From: Alteromonadaceae bacterium XY-R5
Lineage (GTDB): Bacteria; Pseudomonadota; Gammaproteobacteria; Enterobacterales; Alteromonadaceae
Assembly (NCBI GenBank): GCA_001660395.1
Contig: LXWE01000001.1
Coordinates: 1,302,001 to 1,366,000 of the forward strand
Direction: 5' to 3'
Length of the DNA stretch: 64,000 nucleotides
Under the pieces are notes generated by a model, which saw only the letters and a list, made by a program, of their open reading frames with translations, made no database searches and had not been told where the DNA came from. Position 1 is the first letter of the stretch, and each line of letters starts with the position of its first letter. Shown one piece after another: positions 45,755-54,706 of the stretch. The position numbers and the translations under genes are program-made.

Positions 45755-46537
45755 TCAGTCAAATTCGATGGTCTGAATCGCCAGCAGCGGAAATTCATCC
45801 GTGTCGCTGACCAGCACCCTTTGCCCCTGCCCGATATAAAAATCCTCGGCTGGCATCTGCCAGTCACAGCAGCGGGACAGCTTTTGCTGATCTGTGGTGC
45901 TTGCGTTAATCGGGTAACGCACGGGGAAAAACACAATAAACCTGGCATTATCTTTCAGGGTCAGCTGTGCCGGACGCCAGACCAGATCACGCAAGTCCTC
46001 AACGGCTTCAAAATCAATCCTGCGTACCGCCGCATAGGGCAGCTGAAAATAGCCGCCATTGAGCATCATCTCGAAACAGGGACCAAAACGCATATCGCCA
46101 TCGGTAAGCCAGGTAAAGGCTTTTCCGTCCACCTTGCCGCTGATGGCAACAGCCTGCTCGGCACCTGTCATGGCCTCGGCTTGCGCCTGTGCAAATTGCT
46201 GCTGATTGCATAGCTGCATGGCCTGGGCAAAATGGTCCATCCATTCAGGACGCGGCCCCAGACAGGGACTTTGCAATTCTCCGGCCAGCACACTCTGACG
46301 TTTACGCTCACTTTCCAGCAGCGACAAGTAAGTATTTACTAACGGCAAATTCGCATCAGACAGGGTTTTTAACAGCGTCAGCTGAGACTGCGCTCGTGCC
46401 CAGTCCTGTTCGACGCAGGCCAGCTGAAACAAAAAGATACGCAACGCCATATTGGCCGGCGCCTGTTTAATTTGCGCAACCAGCTGGGCTTTACACTCAT
46501 CTAACTGACCTTGGCGTAGCAATGCTTCCGCTAGCAT
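45755..46537 (-). CDS. tagJ: T6SS accessory protein TagJ (ImpE/SciE)
   Basis: A 260-residue ImpE/SciE family protein: helical N-terminal half with TPR-like repeats (MLAEALLRQGQLDECKAQLV) and a beta-rich C-terminal domain ending in FPLLAIQTIEFD. TagJ binds the TssB N-terminus and adjusts sheath disassembly with ClpV. It occurs in only some T6SS subtypes, for example Pseudomonas H1. Two hairpins separate it from hcp upstream. Confidence 0.92.
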   Translation of the reverse strand: MLAEALLRQGQLDECKAQLVAQIKQAPANMALRIFLFQLACVEQDWARAQSQLTLLKTLSDANLPLVNTYLSLLESERKRQSVLAGELQSPCLGPRPEWMDHFAQAMQLCNQQQFAQAQAEAMTGAEQAVAISGKVDGKAFTWLTDGDMRFGPCFEMMLNGGYFQLPYAAVRRIDFEAVEDLRDLVWRPAQLTLKDNARFIVFFPVRYPINASTTDQQKLSRCCDWQMPAEDFYIGQGQRVLVSDTDEFPLLAIQTIEFD

Positions 46538-46560
46538 AGAGGGGCCTTTTTGGGGTTAGC

Positions 46561-46607
46561 GTATGCACAAATGCATACAGAGCGGCGCTGCCGACCAGGT
46601 CGGCAGC
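46561..46607 (-). other. Two consecutive hairpins between hcp and tagJ
   Basis: GCTGCCGAC-CAG-GTCGGCAGC (46587-46607) and GTATGCA-CAAA-TGCATAC (46561-46578) are perfect stems in the 80-bp gap after hcp. Neither has a T-run. Such hairpins often stabilise the abundant hcp message or reduce read-through into the less needed downstream genes. Confidence 0.55.
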
Positions 46608-46617
46608 ATCACCGCCG

Positions 46618-47100
46618 TTACTTCTTGGTGTTTTCAGGAATGTTGAAGGCGAAATCAACCGCCGCTGCACCTGAACCGTCGGCATTCTGCGGCACGTAAG
46701 CCACTTTCACTTCAGCGAAGTTAAGGGTGATGTGCTCAGTCAGCAGATCTTCACCGCCTGAACCGCCAGTGGAATAGGAGCTGACAATCATGTCTTTCAG
46801 ATCAATTTTGATGTACTCAAGGGGCTTACCGCCGGCTTTACGCACAATCAGCTGGGCTTTGGTAATATGATCACCGGTCGCCACGTACTCCATCAGGGTC
46901 GCTGAGGCTTTATCCACATATTTAGTGATGCTTAAGTCCTGGAAGCTGGCCTTGCCTGAACCACTACCACTGGCCAGGTGAGTGCTGCCAGACTGACTTA
47001 AACCCCAGCTCCAGGCCAGAACGTCAATGCTGTCTTTGTGCACTTTATCTTTCGATTCACCTTTGATTTTTTCCAGTTTCAAAAACATATCTACAGCCAT
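46618..47100 (-). CDS. hcp: T6SS tube protein Hcp (TssD)
   Basis: A 160-residue Hcp. The opening MAVDMFLKLEKIKGESKDKV and the pattern IDVLAWSWGLSQSGSTHLAS are typical, as is SFQDLSITKYVDKASATLME. It forms the inner tube that carries effectors. AAAGGAG upstream of the ATG is a strong ribosome site, which suits high expression. It follows tssC by 59 bp. Confidence 0.98.
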   Translation of the reverse strand: MAVDMFLKLEKIKGESKDKVHKDSIDVLAWSWGLSQSGSTHLASGSGSGKASFQDLSITKYVDKASATLMEYVATGDHITKAQLIVRKAGGKPLEYIKIDLKDMIVSSYSTGGSGGEDLLTEHITLNFAEVKVAYVPQNADGSGAAAVDFAFNIPENTKK

Positions 47101-47159
47101 AATAATTCTCCTTTAAGGTTTGATGGCATTCAGTTTTTTACCCAACAAGTGTTGAATAA

Positions 47160-48650
47160 TTACCCCTGACCGGCTGGCAGCTTAGAAACTAATCTCAGAG
47201 ATGCTGTCAAACCTTCCAACTGGTAATGGGGTTTCAAGAAAAATTTGGCGCTGTAGTAACCCGGGCTACCTTCTACTTCCTCCACCGTCACCGCGGCATC
47301 GGCTAATGGCTTACGCGCTTTGGTTTCTTCACTGGAGGTGGTTGGCGCGCCATCCACATAGTTGTTGATCCAGCCCTGCAGCCACTTTTGCATGTCTGTC
47401 TGGGACGAGAACGAACCAATTTTGTCGCGCACTATGCATTTCAGATAATGGGCAAAACGCGTGGTGGCGAATAAGTACGGCAGTCTGGCCGCCAGCGCCG
47501 CATTGGCGGTGGCATCGGGGTTGTCGTATTCCGCTGGTTTTTGCAGGGTCTGGGCACCAATAAACGCAGCCATGTCGCTGTTTTTACGGTGGATCAGCGG
47601 CATAATGCCACAGGCTGAAAGCTCGGCTTCGCGGCGATCACTGATGGCCACTTCGGTCGGACATTTCATGTCTACGCCACCATCATCACTGGGGAAGGTA
47701 TGCACGGGTAAGCCCTGCACTGCGCCACCGGATTCGATACCACGAATACGTGAGCACCAGCCAAATTCCTTAAATGAACGGTTGATGTTTACCGCCAGCG
47801 AATAGGCCGCATTAGTCCAGGCGTAATTGGCGCCATCGTTGCCATTAACGTTTTCTTCAAAGGCAAAGCTTTCCACCGGATTGTCTTTACCATAGGGCAG
47901 ACGCGATAACACCCGCGGCATGGTCAGAGAGATGTACTTGGCATCTTCGGTTTCACGCAGTGAGCGGAACGAGGCATATTCCGGGGTCGAAAAGACCTTG
48001 GTTAAATCACGCGGATTGGTCAGCTCATTCCAGCTGTCCATCTGCAACAGGCTCGGTGATGCTGCAGTCAGAAACGGCGAATGGGACGCGGCACAGATCT
48101 TCGACATACTGGAAAGCAACGCCACATCGCTGGCGCTGTTGTCAAAGTAGTAGTCACCAACGATTGAGCCGAATGGCTCACCACCAAACTGACCGTACTC
48201 TTCTTCATAGAACTTCTTGAAAATAGGGCTCTGATCCCAGGCAGTACCGGCAAATTTCTTCAGGTTTTTACCCAGTTCTTTTTTCGAAATATTGAAAACT
48301 TTAACCTTCAGATACTCGTCTGACTCGGTGTTATTCACCAGATAGTGCAAACCGCGCCAGGTGCCTTCTAAGGCCTGAAAATCTTCGTGATGCAAAATAC
48401 CGTTGATCTGTTCCGACAGCTTTTTATCAATCTCCGCCACTATGGCTTCAATCGAGTGGACTGTGTCTTCAGAGATGCTTTGAATATTTTGTAAGGCATA
48501 CCCCGCCAGGGTGGATACCGCCTTTTCGACTTCGTTTTTGGCGCGATCAGATTTAGGTTTAAATTCTTTCTGCAGCAGGGCCGCGAAAGAATCAGAATTA
48601 AGGGTTTCGACGCCCGATTCGGCGACCAAACTTGCTTGGTTCTCGGCCAT
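47160..48650 (-). CDS. tssC: T6SS sheath large subunit TssC
   Basis: A 496-residue contractile sheath subunit. The TssC pattern includes LEGTWRGLHYLVNNTESDEY, PFGSIVGDYYFD and FMPLIHRK-like IMPLIHRKNSDMAAFIGAQT, ending GLTASLRLVSKLPAGQ. It pairs with TssB around the Hcp tube and is the target of ClpV. It follows tssB by 4 bp. Confidence 0.98.
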   Translation of the reverse strand: MAENQASLVAESGVETLNSDSFAALLQKEFKPKSDRAKNEVEKAVSTLAGYALQNIQSISEDTVHSIEAIVAEIDKKLSEQINGILHHEDFQALEGTWRGLHYLVNNTESDEYLKVKVFNISKKELGKNLKKFAGTAWDQSPIFKKFYEEEYGQFGGEPFGSIVGDYYFDNSASDVALLSSMSKICAASHSPFLTAASPSLLQMDSWNELTNPRDLTKVFSTPEYASFRSLRETEDAKYISLTMPRVLSRLPYGKDNPVESFAFEENVNGNDGANYAWTNAAYSLAVNINRSFKEFGWCSRIRGIESGGAVQGLPVHTFPSDDGGVDMKCPTEVAISDRREAELSACGIMPLIHRKNSDMAAFIGAQTLQKPAEYDNPDATANAALAARLPYLFATTRFAHYLKCIVRDKIGSFSSQTDMQKWLQGWINNYVDGAPTTSSEETKARKPLADAAVTVEEVEGSPGYYSAKFFLKPHYQLEGLTASLRLVSKLPAGQG

Positions 48651-48654
48651 GGTG

Positions 48655-49173
48655 TTATTCCTTATCGCTGTCAGTTACTGCATCGTCGGCTTTCGCGCTG
48701 GCGCTCAGGGTTTCCAACAGAGTTGGATCGGCTAACACCTTAGCGATAAGCTGCTCGGCGCCTTCTTTGCCATCCATATAGGTAACCAGGTTGGTCAGCT
48801 GGGTGCGGGCTTCGAGTAACTGCTTTAAGCCTTCGGTTTTTTTGGCAATGGCCTCAGGCGAGAAGTCATCCATGCTTTCAAAAGTGATTTCAACGGGCAG
48901 ATTGCCTTCGCCAGTCAGGGTATTAGGCACAGAGAACTGCACTCTGGGCTTGGCCGCTTTTAATCTGTCATCAAAATTATCGACATCGATTTCCAGGGCT
49001 TTGCGTTCCGAAATTGATGGCAGTGGCTCGGCGGGATTGCCGGTCAAATCCGCCATCACCCCCATCACAAACGGGATTTGTACTTTCTTTTCGGCACCGT
49101 AAAGTTCAACGTCATACTCAATCTGTACTCGGGGCGCTCTGTTGCGCGCTATGAATTTTTGACCGCTAGACAC
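48655..49173 (-). CDS. tssB: T6SS sheath small subunit TssB
   Basis: A 172-residue sheath subunit with the family opening GQKFIARNRAPRVQIEYDVE and PFVMGVMADLTGNPAEPLPS. It interlocks with TssC. A perfect hairpin GGGTTAC-TGGC-GTAACCC (49246-49263) lies in the 120-bp gap between tssA and tssB. Confidence 0.97.
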   Translation of the reverse strand: MSSGQKFIARNRAPRVQIEYDVELYGAEKKVQIPFVMGVMADLTGNPAEPLPSISERKALEIDVDNFDDRLKAAKPRVQFSVPNTLTGEGNLPVEITFESMDDFSPEAIAKKTEGLKQLLEARTQLTNLVTYMDGKEGAEQLIAKVLADPTLLETLSASAKADDAVTDSDKE

Positions 49174-49293
49174 CTGTATTCTCCTGTATCAATCGTTACT
49201 TTCTATGCCACATGGCAGCTGCACCTGTGTTTAACAGATGACCTTGGGTTACTGGCGTAACCCTCAAAGCTCGTTCTATTTAGGCGTTACCTG

Positions 49294-50400
49294 TTACCAC
49301 GAATCGTCTTCACTGGACTCGCTTGCGACGTTTGGCGCATCCTCGGTAATACCGCCTAATTGGTGCAGTGCGGGTAGCGCGTCGGGATATATGTCTTTGA
49401 TCACTTCAAAGAAGTCTTTGTTTACCAGCTTCAGCGCCCGCCCAATCAGCATTGGCAAAGGGCTCGAAGGCTCGTATTTGGCGTAGTAATCATTGATTGC
49501 ACGTAAGCTGCGCTCCACCTCACCCCGAGACGAAATGACGCCCGGCACAGTGGTCGCCGACCTCATTCCCCCAGTTCCCTGAGCGTGAGCGTCATCAACA
49601 TAAGACTGCCCTTGCAGACTGGCTGTGCTGCCACTTTGCTCAATTTCATCCTCGCCTGAAGCTGGTTCATCCTCTTGCCCACCAAGGTCAGCGTGTTCTT
49701 CCAACAGCCGATGCATTTTTGTCAGCAATTCCTCTGGCACAGAAAAATCCACTCTGTACTCATGCCCTGCCTGTGCAACCAGAGAGTCATTAATGCTCGA
49801 CAGGCTTGCTAGGCTATACGTCACGGCGCTATGAAAAAGTTGCAGCTGCTCAGAACTATTTTGTGCAAAGATGACGCGCACCTGGCTGTCACTTAATGTG
49901 TTTTCATCCTCAATCGCGCCAGCCTGACCGAGGGAACTCAGTGATACTGTGCCTAACCCCCGCACGCTGGCGATGGGCAAATTCTTGAGGGCAATACTGA
50001 CGAAGGCTTCACCCAGGTACGCTAGTGCCGCCACTCGCTCGAGGGGATCACCATCGTCTTCATCCAGAGGCGGATAAAGTGCCGTCCAGTGCTGCTCAAA
50101 TAAATTCGCCAGGCCCTGTAAGCACTCGGCAAAGGCGGGCAGCCCTTCGGTATTGAGTACCGCCTGAGCCAGCACACACATCAGCTTGATGTCTTTGCTT
50201 TGTTCAAGATATCCAAGGGCCGTCTTTTTAACCGTGCGCCAGTCGGGCGGCTCGGCGGCTATGGTGTTCTCACCGTCGAAGCGCTCAGGCGTGCCCTGGG
50301 CTAAGAAAAAGAAATTCTGAAACTCGGCATCATCTTCCAGATTCTGCCCACAGGCAGCGTCCGCAGATAAGGGCTCAGACAGAAGTTGTTGATAGTTCAT
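49294..50400 (-). CDS. tssA: T6SS protein TssA (ImpA family)
   Basis: A 368-residue protein with an ImpA N-terminal domain (about 1-130, including CGQNLEDDAEFQNFFFLAQG, then DWRTVKKTALGYLEQSKDIK and WTALYPPLDEDDGDPLERVA). A linker and a C-terminal TssA domain (about 300-368, INDYYAKYEPSSPLPMLIGR) follow. TssA guides tube and sheath assembly from the baseplate. I use the ATG at 50400, preceded by AAGGTG; a GTG at 50409 would add three residues. It is the first gene of the minus-strand operon. Confidence 0.95.
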   Translation of the reverse strand: MNYQQLLSEPLSADAACGQNLEDDAEFQNFFFLAQGTPERFDGENTIAAEPPDWRTVKKTALGYLEQSKDIKLMCVLAQAVLNTEGLPAFAECLQGLANLFEQHWTALYPPLDEDDGDPLERVAALAYLGEAFVSIALKNLPIASVRGLGTVSLSSLGQAGAIEDENTLSDSQVRVIFAQNSSEQLQLFHSAVTYSLASLSSINDSLVAQAGHEYRVDFSVPEELLTKMHRLLEEHADLGGQEDEPASGEDEIEQSGSTASLQGQSYVDDAHAQGTGGMRSATTVPGVISSRGEVERSLRAINDYYAKYEPSSPLPMLIGRALKLVNKDFFEVIKDIYPDALPALHQLGGITEDAPNVASESSEDDSW

Positions 50401-50503
50401 GCAGTGCACACCTTAGCAGGGCTCAACACTTTCACCCCGCCATCGGAGAGGGAGGGCAAAGTGTGTTTTGTTATTGCTGGAAGTTACGCGGGGAAAAACG
50501 AAA

Positions 50504-50573
50504 TAGTTGCAGCCAGGCCAAAATGCGTCGCCAGGCAGGGTAAACCCTATTGCTTAACAGATGGCTGCAACTA
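50504..50573. repeat. 12-bp inverted repeat upstream of tssA
   Basis: TAGTTGCAGCCA (50504-50515) and TGGCTGCAACTA (50562-50573) are exact complements 46 bp apart in the divergent region before tssA. The motif core TGCAACTAATTG recurs at 52121-52132 before vgrG. It could be a regulator site or an RNA hairpin. Confidence 0.5.
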
Positions 50574-50685
50574 ATTGTGGCGAGATAACGTATGCCACTT
50601 AAGAACGACAAATGAACAGAAACCGGTAAACACCTGTAGATGGCATGTTGCCACTCGCCAAATCGGCCAATTTACCGATGTAGTA

Positions 50686-50952
50686 AGAGGCTGTTTATCT
50701 TTGTTCATGAATTATGCAGTCGGTCATTTTCCTGTCAGGCAAGCGCAAATGAGCGTGGTTTAGCGGGCTAAATGAGCGAAATTTGTGAGCAGTATGGCTG
50801 GAAAATGGCCACTGCCCTGAGGGTTGAAGCTAAAAAGACCTATGCCTGCGTTGTCAACGACTTATTTGGATGGCCAAACGGCGTCATCTCCGCCTTGGCC
50901 TAAGCCTTTTTTAGCGTTCAACATAAAAAATGAACAAAGATAAACAGCCTCT
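50686..50952. repeat. MITE-like structured element with 23-bp terminal inverted repeats
   Basis: The ends 50686-50708 and 50930-50952 are perfect 23-bp inverted repeats. Inside lie two further hairpins. One pairs GCAGTCGGTCATTTTCC (50716-50732) with GGAAAATGGCCACTGC (50800-50815) and contains the palindrome TTTAGC-GG-GCTAAA and the direct repeat AAATGAGCG. The other pairs a GTTGAAGCTAAAAAGACCTA arm (from about 50822) with a near-complement ending near 50922. There is no coding frame of note. A non-autonomous mobile element or a structured RNA is likely; target duplications are not visible. Confidence 0.65.
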
Positions 50953-50962
50953 AGGGACCCCC

Positions 50963-52045
50963 ATGCCAATTACCATTTCAGTCAAAGAATTTAAAAAGAA
51001 AACCTCGACCACCTTTGGCGAGCGCCCAATACCCTTGCTATGTGTCGATCGCAATCTAAAAAATTACCATGAACAAATTGCACGCAACGCCCCCCACAGT
51101 GAAGATGCCTTATATTATGTTGAGATGCTCTTGCTGCACCTTGCCGACTGGACGGCAGGAAAAGCCACAGTCACCATCAATGGCCGTATACAATACAAAG
51201 CCTATCGTGATCGCCACGGCCTGATCAGCGAACTTGAACGTCAGGCAACTCATACGCAACAGGAAATCTCGCAAAGGCATCAGAACCTGCTCAACCACCT
51301 GCGGCAAAATCTCGGCCGACGCCGTACATTAGATCGGCCTCCTGCGCCACCGCCAGGCAAAGACCCGCTGCCTTTTGTCTATTTTGGTCAGCGTACGCCT
51401 CCTGCGCTGCCACCGCGCCCCGGACAAGTCGCGGCTGCACCTCGCAATTCTGTGGCAGAACAGGCGGAGGTAAACCCACGAGTTTCTTTTGGCGCCAGAG
51501 AAGCCAATATGGAATTTATGGGTAACGCCAACCGGGCTTTGCTCGAAAACCACGCTTACGAAAATGCCGCCCATATGCTGACCCTGGTGACCCGTGCCAA
51601 TACAACCCCTGACCAGGTCAGGCAAAATGCCATCACCCCGAAAATCCTCACAGGTGGCACTTTGACCATGGCCAGTCTGTTTTCCGCCATGAACAGCCTG
51701 GTAGAAGGCACAGGTAAGCATATTTATTACGAGCGACACTGCACTCAACAAGAGTATTTTGCCAATATTCTTGATCAATCCAGCGATCAGAATCCGGTCT
51801 TATTTGCTGTTACCGACAACGCCAATATCCAGAGCAAAGTGATAATTTGCCGGGGGCGACACCTTTATTGGGACGGGCAGCGACAAATCCACAGGTATTC
51901 GATGATAGATACCTCCCTTGGCTTTGGCGTAGCGTTGGTGACCATGGATCACCAGGGCGACATGGTGGTCGAGTCCAATGGCCAGGTGGCCAATTATGTG
52001 GCCGCCCGCGACCTGGGCTTTATTAAGATGAAATTGCGTCCCTGA
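50963..52045 (+). CDS. Unknown protein with Pro-rich linker beside vgrG, possible T6SS effector
   Basis: A 360-residue protein with no family I recognise. Layout: an N-terminal helical part (about 1-125), a Pro/Arg-rich flexible linker (about 128-175, PPAPPPGKDPLPF then PPALPPRPG), and a C-terminal domain of about 185 residues with several His, Asp and Cys residues (IYYERHCTQQEYF, VIICRGRHLYWDG). No signal peptide or membrane helix. I use the ATG at 50963, preceded by AGGGA; an ATG at 50930 lies inside the terminal repeat of the neighbouring element and has no ribosome site. The position between tssA and vgrG and the linker-plus-domain layout fit a T6SS cargo, but no activity can be named. 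Confidence 0.7.
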   Translation: MPITISVKEFKKKTSTTFGERPIPLLCVDRNLKNYHEQIARNAPHSEDALYYVEMLLLHLADWTAGKATVTINGRIQYKAYRDRHGLISELERQATHTQQEISQRHQNLLNHLRQNLGRRRTLDRPPAPPPGKDPLPFVYFGQRTPPALPPRPGQVAAAPRNSVAEQAEVNPRVSFGAREANMEFMGNANRALLENHAYENAAHMLTLVTRANTTPDQVRQNAITPKILTGGTLTMASLFSAMNSLVEGTGKHIYYERHCTQQEYFANILDQSSDQNPVLFAVTDNANIQSKVIICRGRHLYWDGQRQIHRYSMIDTSLGFGVALVTMDHQGDMVVESNGQVANYVAARDLGFIKMKLRP

Positions 52046-52136
52046 GCTCGTCAGCTCTCTTACTTCATGAGTGCAACAGGGCGGCTCTCTATCTGGTAAT
52101 CACCAGACGCCCGTCCTGGTTGCAACTAATTGGCGC

Positions 52137-52166
52137 TTTGCTGCGTAACTGTTTGCTGCGTAGCGG
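52137..52166 (+). repeat. Short tandem repeat before vgrG
   Basis: Two adjacent 15-bp units beginning TTTGCTGCGTA, differing at a few positions, lie 46 bp before the vgrG start. Their role is unknown. Confidence 0.4.
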
Positions 52167-52212
52167 TTTGATTACGCCCTAATCAGGCCTATCCAAGAGA
52201 CGAGGAAGTTGC

Positions 52213-54192
52213 ATGCCCACTGAACAACGTTTGATTGCCATCAGTACCCCACTGCCAGAGGGGCAGTTAATCCTGCATCAAGCGAAGTTCAGTGAGACCT
52301 TAGGCCAGCCTTTTGTGCTGGAAGTGGAATTGGTCAGCCCGGACGAAAACCTGGCGTTTAACAAAATACTCGGCCAGAACGTCACCCTGCGTTATGAAAC
52401 CGGGCAGCAAAGCCGCTTCATCAATGGGCTGGTGACAGCATTTAAACAGCATGAAAATCTGCAAAAGAATGGCTACTACACCGCCACGGTGCGGCCCTGG
52501 ATCTGGCTGCTCAGCTTAAGTCAGCACTGCCGTATCTATCAGCAAAAAAGCTATCCCGAGATCATTAAGTCTGTGTTCGATGAAATGGGCTTTTCCGATT
52601 ATCAGGACAAGCTGCGCGGCCAGTACCCGGCACAGGAATATGTGGTGCAGTTTAACGAAAGCGACTTTGATTTTGTCTCGCGGATCATGCAGCAGGAAGG
52701 GATTTACTATTACTTTGCCCATACCAATGGCAAACATACCCTGATCCTCACAGATGACAGTGTAACCTTAGAAGACGTGGGCAGTGTCAGCTATTTTGAA
52801 CTGGATGATGAACAGCAGCATCTTGGGGTTGAGGGCATCACCCAATGGCAAAACCAGCAGCATTTGCGCACGGGCGGCATCAGTCTGGCCAGTTTTGATT
52901 TTATCACCCCGACCAAAAACCTCGACGCTGCCAGCAAAGATCCCCAGGTCGATGCCGTCGCCAACTATCAGAAATACAGCTACACAGGTAAGTACCTTGA
53001 GCGGGATGCCGGACAGCACTACAGCAAAGTGCTGATGGAGCTGGAAAATACTGAGTACGAAACCAAATCCCTGGCAGGTAATCAGCGGACCTTGTTTGCC
53101 GGAGCCAGATTCAAACTCACGGGGCATGCCCGCGAAGATCAAAACATCCAATACACGCTAACCCAATTTCAATGCACCCTGCGCGCCGAACAGTCAGCCA
53201 AGGACGCATCCCAGCCGGCGTTTGCATTCGAGGCCCAGGCCATTTCCGCCAAACTAAATTTCAGACCGGCTTTGTCTATCCGCAAACCCCAGATGCGTGG
53301 CCCGCAAACGGCAACCGTCGTGGGTAAAGCCGGAGAAGACGTCTGGACCGATAAATATGGGCGCATCAAAATCCGCTTTCACTGGGATCGTCAGGGCAAG
53401 GCCGATGACAGCTGCTCATGCTGGATCCGCGTCGCTCAGTCTATGGCCGGCAAAAACTGGGGCAGTATCTCGATTCCCCGGGTAGGTCAGGAAGTACTGG
53501 TGGACTTTTTACATGGCGATCCGGATCAGCCCATCGTCATTGGCTGCGTCTATAACGGCGCCTCACTGCCTCCCTATGAACTGCCCGCCCACGCCCTGAA
53601 ATCCGGGTTTAAATCCCGTTCCGGCGGTGGAGTCAGCTTTAATGAGATTCGCCTGGACGATGGTAAGGATCAGGAGCAGCTGTTTATTCACGCGGGCAAA
53701 AATATGGATACCGCCGTACTTGGCAGCAGCTATGAAACGGTCGGTGAAGATAAGCATCTCACCGTCAAACAGGATCTCTTTGCCAAAGTAGAAAGCAGCC
53801 GCCACGAAGACGTTAGCAAAGATCATATTGAACAAATTGGTGGTGACTTCAATTTACGCATTGGGGGCAAAGAGGCCAAAGAAGTGGCCGCCTCCTCTTC
53901 CTTTAGTGTGCAGGAAGACCGTGCCGAACAGGTAGGAGGCAATGCCTCACTGGTGGTGACCAAGGACTATTACCTGAAAGCCACCAATATCTGTCTCGAA
54001 GCCTCATCCAATATCACCCTGCAGGTGGGCAGCAGTTTTATTTCCATGGACAGTGGCGGTATTTCCATTAAATCCAATGGCAAACTGGAAGTCATCTCGG
54101 GTGGCAACCTGACCGTTTCTGGCGGCGGCAAGGCCGATATCGTTGCCGGTGCGGCTGTGTCCATCAGTGGCGGTACAGTCAAAATTAACTAA
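52213..54192 (+). CDS. vgrG: T6SS spike protein VgrG (TssI)
   Basis: A 659-residue spike protein. The gp27-like part (about 1-370) opens QRLIAISTPLPEGQLILHQA. The gp5-like OB fold includes VVGKAGEDVWTDKYGRIKIR and FHWDRQGKADDSCSCWIRVA. The C-terminal beta-prism repeats (about 540-659) are Gly/Ser-rich. There is no extra C-terminal enzyme domain, so cargo must be carried by adaptors or PAAR proteins, several of which follow. GAGGAAG precedes the ATG. Confidence 0.98.
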   Translation: MPTEQRLIAISTPLPEGQLILHQAKFSETLGQPFVLEVELVSPDENLAFNKILGQNVTLRYETGQQSRFINGLVTAFKQHENLQKNGYYTATVRPWIWLLSLSQHCRIYQQKSYPEIIKSVFDEMGFSDYQDKLRGQYPAQEYVVQFNESDFDFVSRIMQQEGIYYYFAHTNGKHTLILTDDSVTLEDVGSVSYFELDDEQQHLGVEGITQWQNQQHLRTGGISLASFDFITPTKNLDAASKDPQVDAVANYQKYSYTGKYLERDAGQHYSKVLMELENTEYETKSLAGNQRTLFAGARFKLTGHAREDQNIQYTLTQFQCTLRAEQSAKDASQPAFAFEAQAISAKLNFRPALSIRKPQMRGPQTATVVGKAGEDVWTDKYGRIKIRFHWDRQGKADDSCSCWIRVAQSMAGKNWGSISIPRVGQEVLVDFLHGDPDQPIVIGCVYNGASLPPYELPAHALKSGFKSRSGGGVSFNEIRLDDGKDQEQLFIHAGKNMDTAVLGSSYETVGEDKHLTVKQDLFAKVESSRHEDVSKDHIEQIGGDFNLRIGGKEAKEVAASSSFSVQEDRAEQVGGNASLVVTKDYYLKATNICLEASSNITLQVGSSFISMDSGGISIKSNGKLEVISGGNLTVSGGGKADIVAGAAVSISGGTVKIN

Positions 54193-54204
54193 GAGGTTGT
54201 TGTC

Positions 54205-54627
54205 ATGCCAGGCGCTAAATCAGGAACGCCCGTTAACTCTGTCAGTGCTGCCAAGCCCGATGCCGTACATCAGGCCGACAGTGCCGATCCGGGTCAGGTT
54301 AGCAAAGCCAAAGCCGAGCAACTGACGCAAAAAACCGGCAAGTATGGCCAAACCAAGGCGCCCGCTTTTCAGCCGCCGCCCATTGCGGTGAGCAGCAAAG
54401 ATAAAGCGGCCCAGGACAAACAGAAACAAATTCAGGAAACCTGGGTAGGGATTAGTCTGGTCGACGAAGCTGGCAAGCCATTGGCAGGTCAGCCTTACCG
54501 CATCACCCTGCCCGATGGCAGTGTGGCAAGGGGCACTACAGATGCCAGTGGCAAGGCCAGAGTCGATCAATTTGAACCGGGTAACTGCACCCTGCAACTG
54601 GATGAGCTGGATGAAAAGGCATGGTAA
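54205..54627 (+). CDS. Carboxypeptidase-regulatory-like domain protein after vgrG
   Basis: A 140-residue protein: a disordered Lys/Gln/Ala-rich N-terminal part (1-80) and a C-terminal beta-sandwich of the carboxypeptidase-regulatory/transthyretin type (VDEAGKPLAGQPYRITLPDG, then TTDASGKARVDQFEPGNC). Such small proteins behind VgrG act as tip adaptors or spike extensions. It begins 12 bp after vgrG. Confidence 0.75.
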   Translation: MPGAKSGTPVNSVSAAKPDAVHQADSADPGQVSKAKAEQLTQKTGKYGQTKAPAFQPPPIAVSSKDKAAQDKQKQIQETWVGISLVDEAGKPLAGQPYRITLPDGSVARGTTDASGKARVDQFEPGNCTLQLDELDEKAW

Positions 54628-54706
54628 CGACTAACAAAAACGGGATAGAGCTGTTGATGCCAACGGCTGTGTATCCGACCCCGAGCCAATGCAAAGGAAC
54701 AACAGC

